This document shows, piece after piece, positions 48,127 to 59,785 of a DNA stretch of 64,000 bases. This DNA comes from Cedecea neteri (GTDB lineage Bacteria > Pseudomonadota > Gammaproteobacteria > Enterobacterales > Enterobacteriaceae). The DNA is taken from the NCBI RefSeq assembly GCF_000757825.1, contig NZ_CP009451.1, positions 3,224,001 through 3,288,000 of the forward strand, written 5' to 3'. Both the position numbers and the translations under genes were made by a program. The stretch's first letter is position 1. Every line of letters begins with the position of its first letter. Below the pieces are notes generated by a model. The model did not search any database. It was not told the origin of the DNA and was given only the letters and a program-made list of their open reading frames with translations.

Positions 48127-48387
48127 TTACTCTGTGTCTTTCGGGGCTTCGCGATTTTCCAGCTCGGTCAGGCGTTGCTCCAGCAGAGCCAGCTTCTCAC
48201 GGGTGCGCAGCAGGACCTGAGTCTGGACGTCAAACTCTTCGCGGCTCACCAGGTCGAGGCGGGTTAGCTGAGACTGCAGCACCTGGCGTACTTTCTTCTC
48301 CACATCATCCCCGAACTCACGAATCCCTTTCGGCATTGACTCATGGACCTGACGGGCGATTTGTTCAATTTTTTTCGGGTCAATCAT
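48127..48387 (-). CDS. ubiK: Ubiquinone biosynthesis accessory factor UbiK
   Basis: An 86-residue coiled-coil protein (formerly YqiC). It begins [19 protein letters not shown] and ends with a charged helix ([17 protein letters not shown]) that forms a trimer. It binds UbiJ and helps the soluble ubiquinone-synthesis complex handle lipid intermediates. ATG 48387 is the family start; in-frame upstream codons run into the intergenic region before ribB. Confidence 0.93.
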   Translation of the reverse strand: MIDPKKIEQIARQVHESMPKGIREFGDDVEKKVRQVLQSQLTRLDLVSREEFDVQTQVLLRTREKLALLEQRLTELENREAPKDTE

Positions 48388-48514
48388 AGCGGCTTCCATT
48401 ATCTGGCGGGTGATTGGGCTAATTGTAATGCCTGATTGCCAGGGGATAAACTGGAAATGTTGCCTGCGTAATCGTTGCCCACAAAAATGATTAGCGCTAT
48501 AGTGAACCTGCTTA

Positions 48515-48660
48515 TTCTCAGGGCGGGGCGAAACTCCCCACCGGCGGTAAATCAGCTTACGCTGAAAGCCCGCGAGCGCTTCAGGCTTAGCCTGAAGGTC
48601 AGCAGATCCGGTGTAATTCCGGGGCCGACGGTTAAAGTCCGGATGGGAGAGAGTAACGAT
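48515..48660 (+). ncRNA. FMN riboswitch (RFN element) of ribB
   Basis: The full RFN fold is recognisable: TCTCAGGGCGGGG, ACTCCCCACCGGCGGTAAA, GCCCGCGAGCGC, a variable hairpin (TTCAGGCTTAGCCTGAA), AGCAGATCCGGTGTAATTCC, CCGACGGTTAAAGTCCGGAT and GGGAGAGAGTAAC, in that order. It lies 92 bases before ribB and turns ribB down when FMN is abundant. Confidence 0.97.
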
Positions 48661-48751
48661 CACGTCAGGCCTCGGCCTGCCCGCGTTATTTTTTTAGCTC
48701 CTAAGACTGCCCTGATTCTGGTAACCATAATTTTAATGAGGTTTTTTTACC

Positions 48752-49405
48752 ATGAATCAGACGCTACTTTCTGCATTTGGCACCCCGACTGAGCGCGTTG
48801 AGCGTGCTCTTGATGCGCTTCGCGAAGGCCGTGGCGCCATGGTTCTCGACGACGAAAATCGTGAGAATGAAGGCGATATGATCTTCCCGGCTGAAACCAT
48901 GACCGTTGAGCAAATGGCGCTGACCATTCGCCACGGCAGCGGTATTGTCTGCCTGTGCCTGACCGACGAACGCCGTAAACAGCTCGATCTGCCAATGATG
49001 GTCGAAAACAACACCAGCGCTTTTGGCACAGGCTTTACCGTGACCATTGAAGCCGCTCACGGTGTCACGACCGGCGTTTCTGCTGCTGACCGCCTGACCA
49101 CCGTACGCGCGGCGATTGCCGACGGCGCGAAACCGAGCGATCTGCATCGCCCTGGTCACGTATTCCCGCTGCGCGCGCAGCCGGGCGGCGTGTTAACCCG
49201 CGGCGGCCACACCGAAGCGACTATCGACCTGGTTTCCCTGGCCGGTTTCAAACCTGCTGGCGTCCTGTGCGAGCTAACCAACGACGACGGCACCATGGCG
49301 CGTGCGCCGGAGTGCATGGAGTTCGCCCGCAAACACAATATGGCCGTTGTGACCATTGAAGATCTGGTGGAATACCGCCAGGCGCAAGCGCGCAAAGCCA
49401 GCTAA
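48752..49405 (+). CDS. ribB: 3,4-dihydroxy-2-butanone-4-phosphate synthase
   Basis: A 217-residue RibB of the normal monofunctional length; it makes the four-carbon precursor of riboflavin from ribulose-5-phosphate. Metal and substrate residues are visible in [10 protein letters not shown], the [11 protein letters not shown] loop, and [14 protein letters not shown] with HTEATIDL. It is expressed behind the FMN riboswitch and followed by a terminator. Confidence 0.96.
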   Translation: MNQTLLSAFGTPTERVERALDALREGRGAMVLDDENRENEGDMIFPAETMTVEQMALTIRHGSGIVCLCLTDERRKQLDLPMMVENNTSAFGTGFTVTIEAAHGVTTGVSAADRLTTVRAAIADGAKPSDLHRPGHVFPLRAQPGGVLTRGGHTEATIDLVSLAGFKPAGVLCELTNDDGTMARAPECMEFARKHNMAVVTIEDLVEYRQAQARKAS

Positions 49406-49410
49406 AAAAT

Positions 49411-49437
49411 AAAGCCCGGTCAGCGCGATCGGGCTTT
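49411..49437 (+). terminator. Rho-independent terminator of ribB
   Basis: An 8-bp stem (AAAGCCCG and its complement CGGGCTTT) with an 11-base loop, five bases after the ribB stop; T-run is short. Confidence 0.75.
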
Positions 49438-49582
49438 ACTTCTCACCTCCGCCTCACCGTTTTCCGCTCGTTCAGACCTGTTCAAAATTTCTGATGATGA
49501 TCATCATGCTTATCTGAGTTCTTCCCCCAAAAATTGGGCGTAATCTGTGTGCATTAAAGCTTAGCCATTTAAGGACACCCTC

Positions 49583-50371
49583 ATGACAACCCAACGTATG
49601 CCCGCGCTGTTCCTTGGTCACGGTAGCCCGATGAACGTGCTGGAAGATAACCGCTATACCCGCGCCTGGGCGCAGCTTGGTGAAACGCTGCCGCGGCCAA
49701 AAGCGATTGTGGTGGTGTCGGCCCACTGGTTCACCCGGGGGACGGGCGTGACGGCGATGGAAGCTCCGAAAACGATTCACGACTTTGGCGGTTTTCCGCA
49801 GGCGCTGTATGACACGCATTACCCGGCCCCCGGCTCGCCTGAACTGGCGCAGCAGCTGGTCGAGTTACTGGCTCCGGTTCCGGTCGCGCTGGATAAAGAA
49901 GCCTGGGGCTTTGACCACGGTTCGTGGGGCGTGCTTATTAAAATGTACCCGAATGCGGATATCCCGATGGTGCAGTTGAGCATCGACAGCACCAAGCCTG
50001 CAGCCTGGCATCTGGAGATGGGCCGCAAACTTGCCACGCTGCGGGACCAGGGCATTATGCTGGTGGCGAGCGGTAACGTTGTGCACAACCTGCGCACCGC
50101 GCGCTGGCACGGTGAAAATACGCCATACCCGTGGGCCGAGTCGTTTAACGAGTACGTGAAAACGAACCTGACATGGCAGGGGCCTGCCGGGCAGCATCCG
50201 CTGGTGAACTATCTCGACCACGAAGGTGGCTCACTGTCGAACCCGACGGCGGATCACTTCCTGCCGCTGCTTTATATTTTAGGCGCGTGGGACGGTAAAG
50301 AGCCGGTGACGATTCCGGTAGACGGAATAGAGATGGGATCGCTGAGCATGCTGTCGGTTGTTATTGGATAA
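49583..50371 (+). CDS. ygiD: 4,5-DOPA dioxygenase extradiol, YgiD
   Basis: A 262-residue class III extradiol dioxygenase like E. coli YgiD, which cleaves L-DOPA to 4,5-seco-DOPA in vitro. The metal-site histidines are in FLGHGSPMN near the start, VVSAHWFTRG and SGNVVHNLR. The physiological role in enterobacteria is unclear. AAGGACAC precedes the ATG. It is followed by a bidirectional terminator shared with ygiC. Confidence 0.92.
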   Translation: MTTQRMPALFLGHGSPMNVLEDNRYTRAWAQLGETLPRPKAIVVVSAHWFTRGTGVTAMEAPKTIHDFGGFPQALYDTHYPAPGSPELAQQLVELLAPVPVALDKEAWGFDHGSWGVLIKMYPNADIPMVQLSIDSTKPAAWHLEMGRKLATLRDQGIMLVASGNVVHNLRTARWHGENTPYPWAESFNEYVKTNLTWQGPAGQHPLVNYLDHEGGSLSNPTADHFLPLLYILGAWDGKEPVTIPVDGIEMGSLSMLSVVIG

Positions 50372-50376
50372 ACGAA

Positions 50377-50397
50377 AAAGCGCCCAATGGGCGCTTT
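50377..50397. terminator. Bidirectional terminator between ygiD and ygiC
   Basis: A 9-bp stem (AAAGCGCCC and its complement, loop AAT) lies between the converging ygiD and ygiC genes. Confidence 0.85.
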
Positions 50398-50404
50398 ATA
50401 ATGC

Positions 50405-51565
50405 TTATTCCACAAAGATGTGCGGATAGAAGCGGGACAGATCCTGCGTGATAAGCTCGCGATCTTCGCGAATGCCGATCCCGGCTGGCCGATCGTTGAT
50501 GAGCCAGCTGCCAATCAGCGTATAGCTGTCGCCGAATTTAGGCAGTTGATAGAACTGCTGAACTATCATGCCTTCTTCGCCGTACGGCCCGTCAACGCGC
50601 GCGATCTCCTGACCATTTTCGATGATCTTCACGTTGGCACCTTCGCGGGAGAAGATGGGCTTCACGACGTATTTTTCCATCGGCGGGAAGGTATCTTCGG
50701 CGAAGTAAGCCGGCAGCAGGTTAGGGTGATCCGGGAACATTTCCCACAGCATCGGCAGCAGGGCCTTGTTGGAGATAATGCTTTTCCACGCTGGCTCCAG
50801 CCAGCGTACGCCCGCATCTTCCAGCTTGGTGGAGAACATCTCGCGCAGCATGTGCTCCCATGGGTAGAGCTTGAACAGGTTACTGATAACCTGATCCTGC
50901 AGATCGGTAAACTGCCCTTTCTCTCCAAGACCAATTTCCTCAATAAAGAGGAATTCGCTGGCGACGTCTGATTCAGTGGCGCAGTCCTGCAGATATTGCA
51001 CCGTCCCGCGATCTTCTACCGTGTCCTGGCAGCAGGCGAAATGCAGCAGGTTAAAGCCGTGCTGCTGTTTTAGCTCTGCGAAGCGTTCAATCAGCTTTTC
51101 CTGCAGGCTGTTGAACTGGTCTGCGCCTTCGGGCAGGTTGCCCGCCGCGACCTGATCTTCAAGCCAAATCCACTGGAAGAACGCCGCTTCGTACAGCGAC
51201 GTTGGCGTATCGGCGTTGTTTTCAAGCAGCTTGGGTTCACCCACGCCGTCCCACGCCAGGTCCAGGCGTGAATAAAGGGACGGCTGCTGGCTGCGCCATG
51301 ACTGACGCACGAACTCCCAGGTGTGTTTCGGAATGCGGAAGCGGGCCATCAGCTCGTCGCTGGCAACCACCTTTTCCACGACCTGCAGGCACATCTGATG
51401 CAGCTCGGCGGTAACGTCTTCCAGGCGTTCAACCTGCGCCAGCGTCAGCTTGTAATAGGCATCTTCACACCAGTACGGCTCGCCGTACATGGTGTGGAAG
51501 TTAAAGCCGTATTCCGTGGCCTTTTCGCGCCAGTCAGGGCGCTCGACAATAGAAACTCTTTCCAT
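50405..51565 (-). CDS. ygiC: Glutathionylspermidine synthase-family ATP-grasp protein YgiC
   Basis: A 386-residue protein nearly identical along its length to E. coli YgiC. It has the ATP-grasp ligase fold seen in the C-terminal half of glutathionylspermidine synthase ([52 protein letters not shown]). No amidase domain is present, so it forms a bond but its acceptor is unknown. It is third after tolC and ygiB and begins six bases past the ygiB stop. Confidence 0.94.
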   Translation of the reverse strand: MERVSIVERPDWREKATEYGFNFHTMYGEPYWCEDAYYKLTLAQVERLEDVTAELHQMCLQVVEKVVASDELMARFRIPKHTWEFVRQSWRSQQPSLYSRLDLAWDGVGEPKLLENNADTPTSLYEAAFFQWIWLEDQVAAGNLPEGADQFNSLQEKLIERFAELKQQHGFNLLHFACCQDTVEDRGTVQYLQDCATESDVASEFLFIEEIGLGEKGQFTDLQDQVISNLFKLYPWEHMLREMFSTKLEDAGVRWLEPAWKSIISNKALLPMLWEMFPDHPNLLPAYFAEDTFPPMEKYVVKPIFSREGANVKIIENGQEIARVDGPYGEEGMIVQQFYQLPKFGDSYTLIGSWLINDRPAGIGIREDRELITQDLSRFYPHIFVE

Positions 51566-51571
51566 GATTTA

Positions 51572-52246
51572 TCAGCCGCCCATCGAACGGCTGGTGCCGG
51601 AGGCGCTGCTGCGCTGCATGGTGGACTGTTTGGCCACTGACTCACCAAAGCCGCCGCGAGTGACCGTAGAGGTTGTGGCTGGTTTTGGTGCCATAGCGGT
51701 TTTTGGTACGGTGGTGGTGCGGCCTGGCGTGGCTGCGCCGTAGCTCTTGCCGCTGGCATCGGCGTATTTACCGTAAGCCGGGCTGGCCGGATTTTTCGAG
51801 CTGAACAGCGGCTGTTGAGCAAAGCCCGCGCCGCCGCCCATCAGGCGACCCATCATGTAGCCCGCCATCAGCGGCATCCAGAAGCTGCCGCTTTGCTGCG
51901 GTTGAGCCTGAGCCTGGCTTTCGCCGGCAAGGCTTGCCTGAGCTGGCGCCTGCTGGCACTGACCTTCGCCAAACTCGGCGACACAGGCTTCACGTGAGGC
52001 GTATTTCGGCGCGGTGCGCTCGGCTTCTTTCAGCGCATTGTTATAGGCGGTGGTACATTCCGCGCTTTTGCTCGGGTTTGCCTGCGAGCAGTCATCCGCG
52101 TTTTGATACATGGAGACGGTTTCGTCGCTTTGTTCACAGCCAGCCAGCATAAAGACGGCGGTGACGGCCAACGCCACCGGCGTTAAATGGCGAGCGTTCC
52201 AGCTTTTGCGGAACGATGAATGATTTATATTTTTTGTCCGTTTCAT
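51572..52246 (-). CDS. ygiB: YgiB (DUF1190) lipoprotein-like protein
   Basis: A 224-residue exported protein. A hydrophobic segment ends in the lipobox LAGC at residues 33-36 (FMLAGCEQS), so it is likely a lipoprotein. The rest is Gln-, Ala-, Gly- and Ser-rich with four cysteines in the N-terminal third and a [14 protein letters not shown] patch. It belongs to UPF0441, unknown function, and is always found between tolC and ygiC in this family of bacteria. Confidence 0.92.
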   Translation of the reverse strand: MKRTKNINHSSFRKSWNARHLTPVALAVTAVFMLAGCEQSDETVSMYQNADDCSQANPSKSAECTTAYNNALKEAERTAPKYASREACVAEFGEGQCQQAPAQASLAGESQAQAQPQQSGSFWMPLMAGYMMGRLMGGGAGFAQQPLFSSKNPASPAYGKYADASGKSYGAATPGRTTTVPKTAMAPKPATTSTVTRGGFGESVAKQSTMQRSSASGTSRSMGG

Positions 52247-52367
52247 TTAATCAGTCCTGAGCCCAGTAGGTTTGGTGCTAAGGATAGGGGATGAGCGGTT
52301 GAAATTGAAGCGATGTCGGCCTGTTGGCAGGGGATCTTTACGTTGCCTTACGTTTAAACGTGAGGCG

Positions 52368-52395
52368 AAAAAAAAGGGGCGTGTTTTCACGCCCC
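52368..52395 (-). terminator. Rho-independent terminator after tolC
   Basis: GGGGCGTG with its complement and a four-base loop, followed on the minus strand by a run of eight T residues, 20 bases past the tolC stop. It lies between tolC and ygiB, so it likely limits ygiBC expression from the tolC promoter. Confidence 0.88.
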
Positions 52396-52415
52396 TGATA
52401 ATGATGTTTTCGCGA

Positions 52416-53900
52416 TTAATTGCCGAATGGGTTGGCTTTTTTACCGCTGGTGGCCGCTGCCGGAGTGGCATGAGCCGGTTTAGTCGATGCGGAGGCGGCG
52501 GTTGTGTTGTAGCCGTCGGCCCGGGCATCCTGATCTGGCGTTTCTGGCGCCACGCTGTCAGCCGCCGTAGAAACCGGCTTGCCGAGGGCGCTGTTCAGAA
52601 CCTGCAGATCCTGCTCGTTCAACGTACCCAGCGCTGATTTGATATTCAGCTGGTTAATCAGGTAGTTATAACGTGCGCTGGAAAGCTGTTGCTTCGCGTT
52701 ATACAGCGTGGTGGTCGCATCCAGCACGTCAACGATGGTACGAGTCCCGACGGAGTAACCGGCTTCCATGGCATCCAATGAGCTTTGCGCAGACACAACG
52801 GCCTGTTTGTAGGCGTTGATGGTGCTGATGGAGGCATTCACGTTGTTAAAGGAAGAACGTACGGTCTGGACTACGCTGCGGTGCGCGCTTTCCAACTGCT
52901 CGCTGGCACCCACGAAGTTGTACTGAGCCTGTTTAACCTGAGAGTTAACCTGGCCGCCCTGATAAAGCGGCAGGGAGAAGCTCAGGCCCACTTTGTTTTG
53001 GCCATCGTAGCTGTTGCCGTAACGAGTTTGATCGCTGGTTTTAGAGCCGTTGTAGCTGGTGTTAGATACACCGGTGGAGGCAGTCAGGCTCAGCGTTGGC
53101 AGGTGGCCATCTTCTGCCAGACGAATCTGCTCGCGAGCCAGGTCCTGGCTCAGGCGAGCCTGCAGCAGGCTGAGGTTGCGCTTTTCGGCTTCTTTCAGCA
53201 GGCTGTTTACCGCATCTGGCTTGGTGGTTTTGAAACCATCAACGTTCAGAGACGCGAGGTTCAGATAGTCGTTACCGGTGACCTGACGCAGAGACTCCAC
53301 CGCATTATCCAGGTTATTACGGGCGGTGACTTCATTCGCCAGCACGGTGTCGTACTGCGCACGGGCGTTCTGCACGTCGGTAATAGCAACCAGGCCTACG
53401 TTAAAGCGCTGAGTGGTTTGATCCAACTGGCGATAAATAGCCTGTTTCTGCGCTTCGGTGTAGGAGAGTGCATCAATCGCGCTCAGCACGTTAAAATAGG
53501 CCGTCGCGGTATTCAGGATCAGCGCCTGCTGGTCTGTCTGGAAGCTGACGTCCTGAATGCCTGCGGTTTTTTCCTGCAGGCTCAGTGCACGCCATTTTGA
53601 CATATCAAAAATGGTTTGCGTCAGCTGTAACGTTGCGCTGGTCGCGTTGGAGTTAACGCCGTTAGAGTCGCGGTAGCCGCTGCCGTAGCCATAATCTGCA
53701 CCCAGACCCAGCTGTGGCAGTAATGGGCTGCGTGTTTCATTAATTTTTTCGAATGCGGCGTCACGGTCAGCAGCGGATTTACGCAGATCCGGGTTGCTGG
53801 TGCGGGCCTGTTGGTAAACCTGCAGCAGATTCTCTGCCTGGCTCATAGCGCTGAAACCTGCCAGGCTCAGACCGATAAGAATGGGGAGCAATTTCTTCAT
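52416..53900 (-). CDS. tolC: Outer membrane channel TolC
   Basis: A 494-residue trimeric outer-membrane efflux duct, the E. coli length. The signal peptide ends MSQAENLL (about residue 22), then two OEP repeats that form the beta barrel and the long alpha-helical tunnel (ENLLQVYQQARTSNPDLRKS at the first, and ASISTINAYKQAVVSAQSSL at the second). It serves AcrAB, MacAB and type I secretion. I chose ATG 53900 (MKKLLPILIG), the family start; ATG two codons upstream is possible. The Ala/Pro/Thr-rich C-terminal tail is usual and dispensable. Confidence 0.97.
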   Translation of the reverse strand: MKKLLPILIGLSLAGFSAMSQAENLLQVYQQARTSNPDLRKSAADRDAAFEKINETRSPLLPQLGLGADYGYGSGYRDSNGVNSNATSATLQLTQTIFDMSKWRALSLQEKTAGIQDVSFQTDQQALILNTATAYFNVLSAIDALSYTEAQKQAIYRQLDQTTQRFNVGLVAITDVQNARAQYDTVLANEVTARNNLDNAVESLRQVTGNDYLNLASLNVDGFKTTKPDAVNSLLKEAEKRNLSLLQARLSQDLAREQIRLAEDGHLPTLSLTASTGVSNTSYNGSKTSDQTRYGNSYDGQNKVGLSFSLPLYQGGQVNSQVKQAQYNFVGASEQLESAHRSVVQTVRSSFNNVNASISTINAYKQAVVSAQSSLDAMEAGYSVGTRTIVDVLDATTTLYNAKQQLSSARYNYLINQLNIKSALGTLNEQDLQVLNSALGKPVSTAADSVAPETPDQDARADGYNTTAASASTKPAHATPAAATSGKKANPFGN

Positions 53901-54112
53901 TTGCATTCCTTGTTGTGAAGCAGAATTATTTTGTTTAACGCCGACAGGAGTCAAATATGATCGCCAATTCTACAGATTCCGTCAGCCGGGCAGGTTGGCG
54001 TAAAGTGCCATCTACCTTAATTTTCACCAATCTACCACATCAAAATTGAAAGGGCAGTTGTGCGGGGTTGAAATCGCCCGGCCAGCGCCCATTTGCCATC
54101 AGGACATCATCT

Positions 54113-54745
54113 ATGAACAAGTCAGTAAAGCAAGTGGCTACTTTCGCCAAAAAGGATGTAGAAATTATTGCACGTGAAACGCTTTATCGTGGCTTTTTTT
54201 CACTCGATCTTTATCGCTTTCGCCATCGCTTGTTTAACGGCGAAATGAGCGGTGAAGTGAGGCGTGAAATTTTTGAGCGCGGTCACGCTGCGGTGCTGCT
54301 ACCCTATGACCCTGTGCGTGATGAAGTCGTGCTGGTAGAGCAGATTCGTATCGCCGCCTGGGACTCCAGCGAAACGCCGTGGCTGCTGGAAATGGTCGCC
54401 GGCATGATTGAAGAGGGCGAGAGCGTAGAAGATGTTGCGCGCCGTGAAGCAGTAGAAGAAGCAGGCCTGGTCGTTGGCCGCACCAAACCGGTACTGAGCT
54501 ATTTGGCCAGCCCCGGCGGCACCAGCGAAAGGCTGTCTATCTTAGTAGGCGAAGTGGACGCCACTCAGGCCAAAGGTATTCATGGCCTGGTGGAAGAAAA
54601 CGAAGATATTCGTGTTCATGTGGTCAGCCGGGAGCAGGCTTACCAGTGTGTTGAAGAGGGGAGCATCGACAACGCGGCGTCGGTCATCGCTTTGCAATGG
54701 CTGCAGCTGCATTATGAGCAACTAAGAAAAGAGTGGAATCACTGA
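54113..54745 (+). CDS. nudF: ADP-ribose pyrophosphatase NudF
   Basis: A 210-residue Nudix hydrolase that splits ADP-ribose into AMP and ribose-5-phosphate. The Nudix box runs from Gly97 to Leu119 and includes REAVEEAGL at residues 111-119, with its metal-binding glutamates intact. ATG 54113 follows AGGACATC; the frame is open upstream without a site. It is first of nudF-yqiB-cpdA-yqiA-parE. Confidence 0.96.
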   Translation: MNKSVKQVATFAKKDVEIIARETLYRGFFSLDLYRFRHRLFNGEMSGEVRREIFERGHAAVLLPYDPVRDEVVLVEQIRIAAWDSSETPWLLEMVAGMIEEGESVEDVARREAVEEAGLVVGRTKPVLSYLASPGGTSERLSILVGEVDATQAKGIHGLVEENEDIRVHVVSREQAYQCVEEGSIDNAASVIALQWLQLHYEQLRKEWNH

Positions 54746-54747
54746 TT

Positions 54748-55173
54748 ATGAAGCGCTATACCCCTGACTTCCCTGAAATGATGCGTTTGTGCGAAACCAA
54801 CTTCGCGCAGCTGCGCCGCCTGCTGCCGCAAAATGATGCGCCAGGCGAAACGGTAACATATCAGGTTAATAGCGCCAGATATCGATTAACTATTTCAGAA
54901 TCAACACGTTATACAACCCTTGTGGAAATAGAACAAACGCTGCCCGCCGTGAGTTACTGGAGCCTGCCGTCGATGTCGGTCAGGCTGTATCACGATGCGA
55001 TGGTCGCGGAAGTGTGTTCAAGCCAGCAGATCTTTCGCTTCAAAGCACGTTATGATTATCCGAATAAAAAGTTGCATCAACGCGACGAAAAGCATCAAAT
55101 TAACCAGTTTCTTGCCGATTGGCTGCGCTACTGTTTAGCGCATGGAGCAATGGCGGTTCCGGTTTATACCTAG
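54748..55173 (+). CDS. yqiB: YqiB, DUF1249 protein
   Basis: A 141-residue protein of DUF1249, a conserved gammaproteobacterial family of unknown function. It starts [20 protein letters not shown] two bases after the nudF stop and has the conserved [16 protein letters not shown] core. It is always found between nudF and cpdA. No catalytic motif is visible. Confidence 0.93.
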   Translation: MKRYTPDFPEMMRLCETNFAQLRRLLPQNDAPGETVTYQVNSARYRLTISESTRYTTLVEIEQTLPAVSYWSLPSMSVRLYHDAMVAEVCSSQQIFRFKARYDYPNKKLHQRDEKHQINQFLADWLRYCLAHGAMAVPVYT

Positions 55174-55332
55174 TTTTTTAGGGACGAGGACGGCTAACGG
55201 CACTACGCCCTGAATAATGGATGGTATTAATACCCTGAATGAACCGAGCTGCGGCCTGGATATCAGCAGCTTAAGTGCGGTGGGTAGTAAGTATGGTGGG
55301 GAGTAAGTGTGCGTGAAACCTAAGGACACCAT

Positions 55333-56160
55333 TTGGAAAGCCTGTTAACCCTTCCTGTGGCCGATGGGGGCCGAATCAGGATATTGCAAATAACCGATAC
55401 CCATCTGTTCGCTGGGAAGAACGAAACGCTGCTCGGTATTAATACCTGGAAGAGCTATCAGGCAGTGCTGGCCGCTATCCACGCCGAACAGCGTACCTGT
55501 GACTTGCTGGTGGCAACCGGCGATTTGGCTCAGGATCACAGCGTGGAGGCTTATCAGCATTTTGCTGAAGGGATCTCCAGTATTGCTGCGCCCTGCGTTT
55601 GGCTCCCGGGCAATCATGATTTCCAGCCGGCGATGTTTGGCGCCCTGCAGGAAGCCGGCATTTCACCGGCAAAGCGGGTCTATATCGGCAACCACTGGCA
55701 AATTTTGCTGCTGGACAGTCAGGTCTTCGGCGTTCCTCACGGTGAACTAAGCGACTATCAGCTGGAATGGCTGGAGCGACAGCTGGCCGCTGCGCCGGAA
55801 CGCCACACGTTACTTCTGCTGCACCATCATCCTCTGCCTGCTGGTTGTAGCTGGCTGGATCAGCATAGCCTGCGTAACGCTGCGGCATTGGATGCGGTAC
55901 TCAGGCCCTGGCCGCAGGTGAAAACCCTGCTCTGCGGGCATATTCATCAGGAACTGGATCTCGACTGGAACGGCCGCAGAATGCTGGCGACGCCTTCGAC
56001 ATGCGTCCAGTTCAAACCGCACTGCGCTAACTTTACGCTCGATACCATTGAACCCGGCTGGCGCTGGCTCGATCTGTATCCTGATGGCAGCCTGACTACC
56101 GAAGTTTGTCGACTGCAAACCGGTAAATTCAGCCCTGACACGGCTTCTGAGGGTTATTAA
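55333..56160 (+). CDS. cpdA: 3',5'-cyclic-AMP phosphodiesterase CpdA
   Basis: A 275-residue metallophosphoesterase that breaks down cAMP, so it tunes Crp signalling. Metal-site motifs in order: [29 protein letters not shown] and CGHIHQEL. The start is an unusual TTG at 55333, with TAAGGACACC just before it; E. coli CpdA begins with the same MESLL, and no ATG or GTG suits. It overlaps yqiA by one base (TAATG). Confidence 0.95.
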   Translation: MESLLTLPVADGGRIRILQITDTHLFAGKNETLLGINTWKSYQAVLAAIHAEQRTCDLLVATGDLAQDHSVEAYQHFAEGISSIAAPCVWLPGNHDFQPAMFGALQEAGISPAKRVYIGNHWQILLLDSQVFGVPHGELSDYQLEWLERQLAAAPERHTLLLLHHHPLPAGCSWLDQHSLRNAAALDAVLRPWPQVKTLLCGHIHQELDLDWNGRRMLATPSTCVQFKPHCANFTLDTIEPGWRWLDLYPDGSLTTEVCRLQTGKFSPDTASEGY

Positions 56161-56735
56161 TGCCGGCGTTACTTTATCTGCACGGGTTTAACAGCTCGCC
56201 TGCTTCCGCGAAGGCTACCCGCTTTAAGGTGTGGCTGACGCAGCATCATCCCGAAATAGAAATGATTGTGCCACAGCTGCCACCGTACCCGGCGGATGCC
56301 TCCGAGCTGCTGGAGTCGCTGGTGCTTGAACGCGGCGGTGAGCCGCTGGGCATTGTTGGTTCCTCGTTGGGCGGCTATTACGCAACCTGGCTTTCGCAGT
56401 GCTTCACGCTGCCTGCGGTGGTGGTTAACCCGGCCGTCCGCCCCTTTGAGCTGTTGGTGGATTATCTCGGCAAGAACGAGAACCCCTACACCGGGCAGCA
56501 ATATGTGCTAGAGTCACGCCATATTTACGATCTGAAAGTCATGCAGATTGACCCGTTGGAAGCGCCGGATTTGATTTGGCTGCTGCAACAAACGGGCGAT
56601 GAGGTGCTTGATTACCGCCAGGCCGTTGCGTACTACGCGCTTTGCCGCCAGACGGTGAAACCCGGAGGCAATCACGCTTTTACGGGCTTCGAAGATTATT
56701 TCACACAGATTGTCGACTTCCTCGGCTTACGCTGA
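56160..56735 (+). CDS. yqiA: Esterase YqiA
   Basis: A 191-residue alpha/beta hydrolase with acyl-CoA and short-chain ester activity in E. coli. The nucleophile elbow is GSSLGG (Ser at about residue 66), the catalytic Asp is in TGDEVLDY and the His in GGNHAF. The oxyanion region is [10 protein letters not shown] at the start. It overlaps cpdA by one base and precedes parE by 45 bases. Confidence 0.94.
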   Translation: MPALLYLHGFNSSPASAKATRFKVWLTQHHPEIEMIVPQLPPYPADASELLESLVLERGGEPLGIVGSSLGGYYATWLSQCFTLPAVVVNPAVRPFELLVDYLGKNENPYTGQQYVLESRHIYDLKVMQIDPLEAPDLIWLLQQTGDEVLDYRQAVAYYALCRQTVKPGGNHAFTGFEDYFTQIVDFLGLR

Positions 56736-56777
56736 GGCCAGACGGCCGATTTCCTGTTTCGCTATCTGAATGAATAA

Positions 56778-58673
<1,896 letters not shown>

Positions 58674-58694
58674 AAAACCTTTATCCAAAACGTA

Positions 58695-58722
58695 AAAGGG
58701 ATGGCCATAGCCATCCCTTTTT
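58695..58722. terminator. Terminator between parE and ygiN
   Basis: An 11-bp stem (AAAGGGATGGC and its complement, loop CATA) with T-runs on both sides, between converging parE and ygiN. Confidence 0.88.
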
Positions 58723-58739
58723 GCATTCCAGCCAGCCGG

Positions 58740-59057
58740 TTATTTCACGGCTTCTTCGAGAATGCGGATATGTACTTCCAGCACGTCTTCTTTCACGCGA
58801 GCGCTATGCTCTTTCATGTGCGTAGTCTGAAGATGGGCTTCCAGATGCGCAACGCTTTCCCATTTTTCCAGCATGAAGATGGAATCCGGGGCGGTGGTCT
58901 GGAATGCGACCTGGGCGTTGTGATCGACCAGCGGCGCGTAGCCGTGGCAGCCGTCTTCCTGCAGTACGGTTGGAATAATCTTCTCAAATGCCGCAATCAC
59001 AGCCTGGCGGTGGTGTGAACCGGGACGTGTGCGAATTTCTGCAATCACTGTCAGCAT
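58740..59057 (-). CDS. ygiN: Quinol monooxygenase YgiN
   Basis: A 105-residue ABM-fold protein like E. coli YgiN, which oxidises menadiol and is thought to cycle quinones with MdaB. It begins MLTVIAEIRTRPGSHHRQAV and has the ferredoxin-like layout of antibiotic-biosynthesis monooxygenases. It follows mdaB by 30 bases in one operon. Confidence 0.94.
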   Translation of the reverse strand: MLTVIAEIRTRPGSHHRQAVIAAFEKIIPTVLQEDGCHGYAPLVDHNAQVAFQTTAPDSIFMLEKWESVAHLEAHLQTTHMKEHSARVKEDVLEVHIRILEEAVK

Positions 59058-59087
59058 GACTAACTCCTTATGTTGTCCGGCAAACAG

Positions 59088-59669
59088 TTAAGCAAAAATA
59101 CCAGCCAGATGCTTGCGATATTCTGCTACATAATGTGGCACGTCCGGAGATTTGATGACGTCATTAGCGATAAAGGTAGGTAACCCTTCCATGCCCAGGA
59201 ACTGGTTAGCCTTGTGGAACGGAAGATACACGCCGTCTACGCCAACGCCATGGAAGAACTGATCTTTTTCGGTGAAAGCTTCTAAAGGCGCGTTCCACGT
59301 CAGGGAGATCATGTAGGTTTTACCCTGAATCAAGCCGCCGGAGCCATATTTTTTAGACGCATCTGAACGGGTACGGCCGTCGCTTGCGTACAGGGAGCCG
59401 TGGCCTTCGGTGAACACATCGTCGATGTATTTTTTGACCGTCCACGGGGCACCCATCCACCAGCCCGGCATCTGCCAGATGATGCTGTCAGCCCAGAGGA
59501 ACTTCTCAACTTCCGCTTTGACGTCGTATTCGCTGTCCGCGCGGGTCACCTGAACATCATGCCCGAGGTCGCGCAAATAGCTTTCCGCGACTTCAGTCAG
59601 GGTGTCATTAAGCTGGCCGTTGGAGTGACCGAATTTTTTACCGCCGTTGATAATCAGGATATTGCTCAT
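59088..59669 (-). CDS. mdaB: NADPH:quinone reductase MdaB
   Basis: A 193-residue flavodoxin-fold FAD enzyme that reduces quinones in one two-electron step, avoiding semiquinone radicals. It begins MSNILIINGGKKFGHSNGQL (FAD phosphate loop) and has IIWQMPGWWMGAPWTVKKYI. It is first of the mdaB-ygiN operon. In E. coli it is adjacent to qseC, as here. Confidence 0.95.
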   Translation of the reverse strand: MSNILIINGGKKFGHSNGQLNDTLTEVAESYLRDLGHDVQVTRADSEYDVKAEVEKFLWADSIIWQMPGWWMGAPWTVKKYIDDVFTEGHGSLYASDGRTRSDASKKYGSGGLIQGKTYMISLTWNAPLEAFTEKDQFFHGVGVDGVYLPFHKANQFLGMEGLPTFIANDVIKSPDVPHYVAEYRKHLAGIFA

Positions 59670-59785
59670 CGTTAGCCCTTAAATAATTACGTTTGACAAC
59701 CATTGTAATGAGATCGTCATCACGAAAAAATGGCTAAAATGTGCAAAGACTTTTGCTGTACAAGCAATAATCAGCTGCGAGTAGG

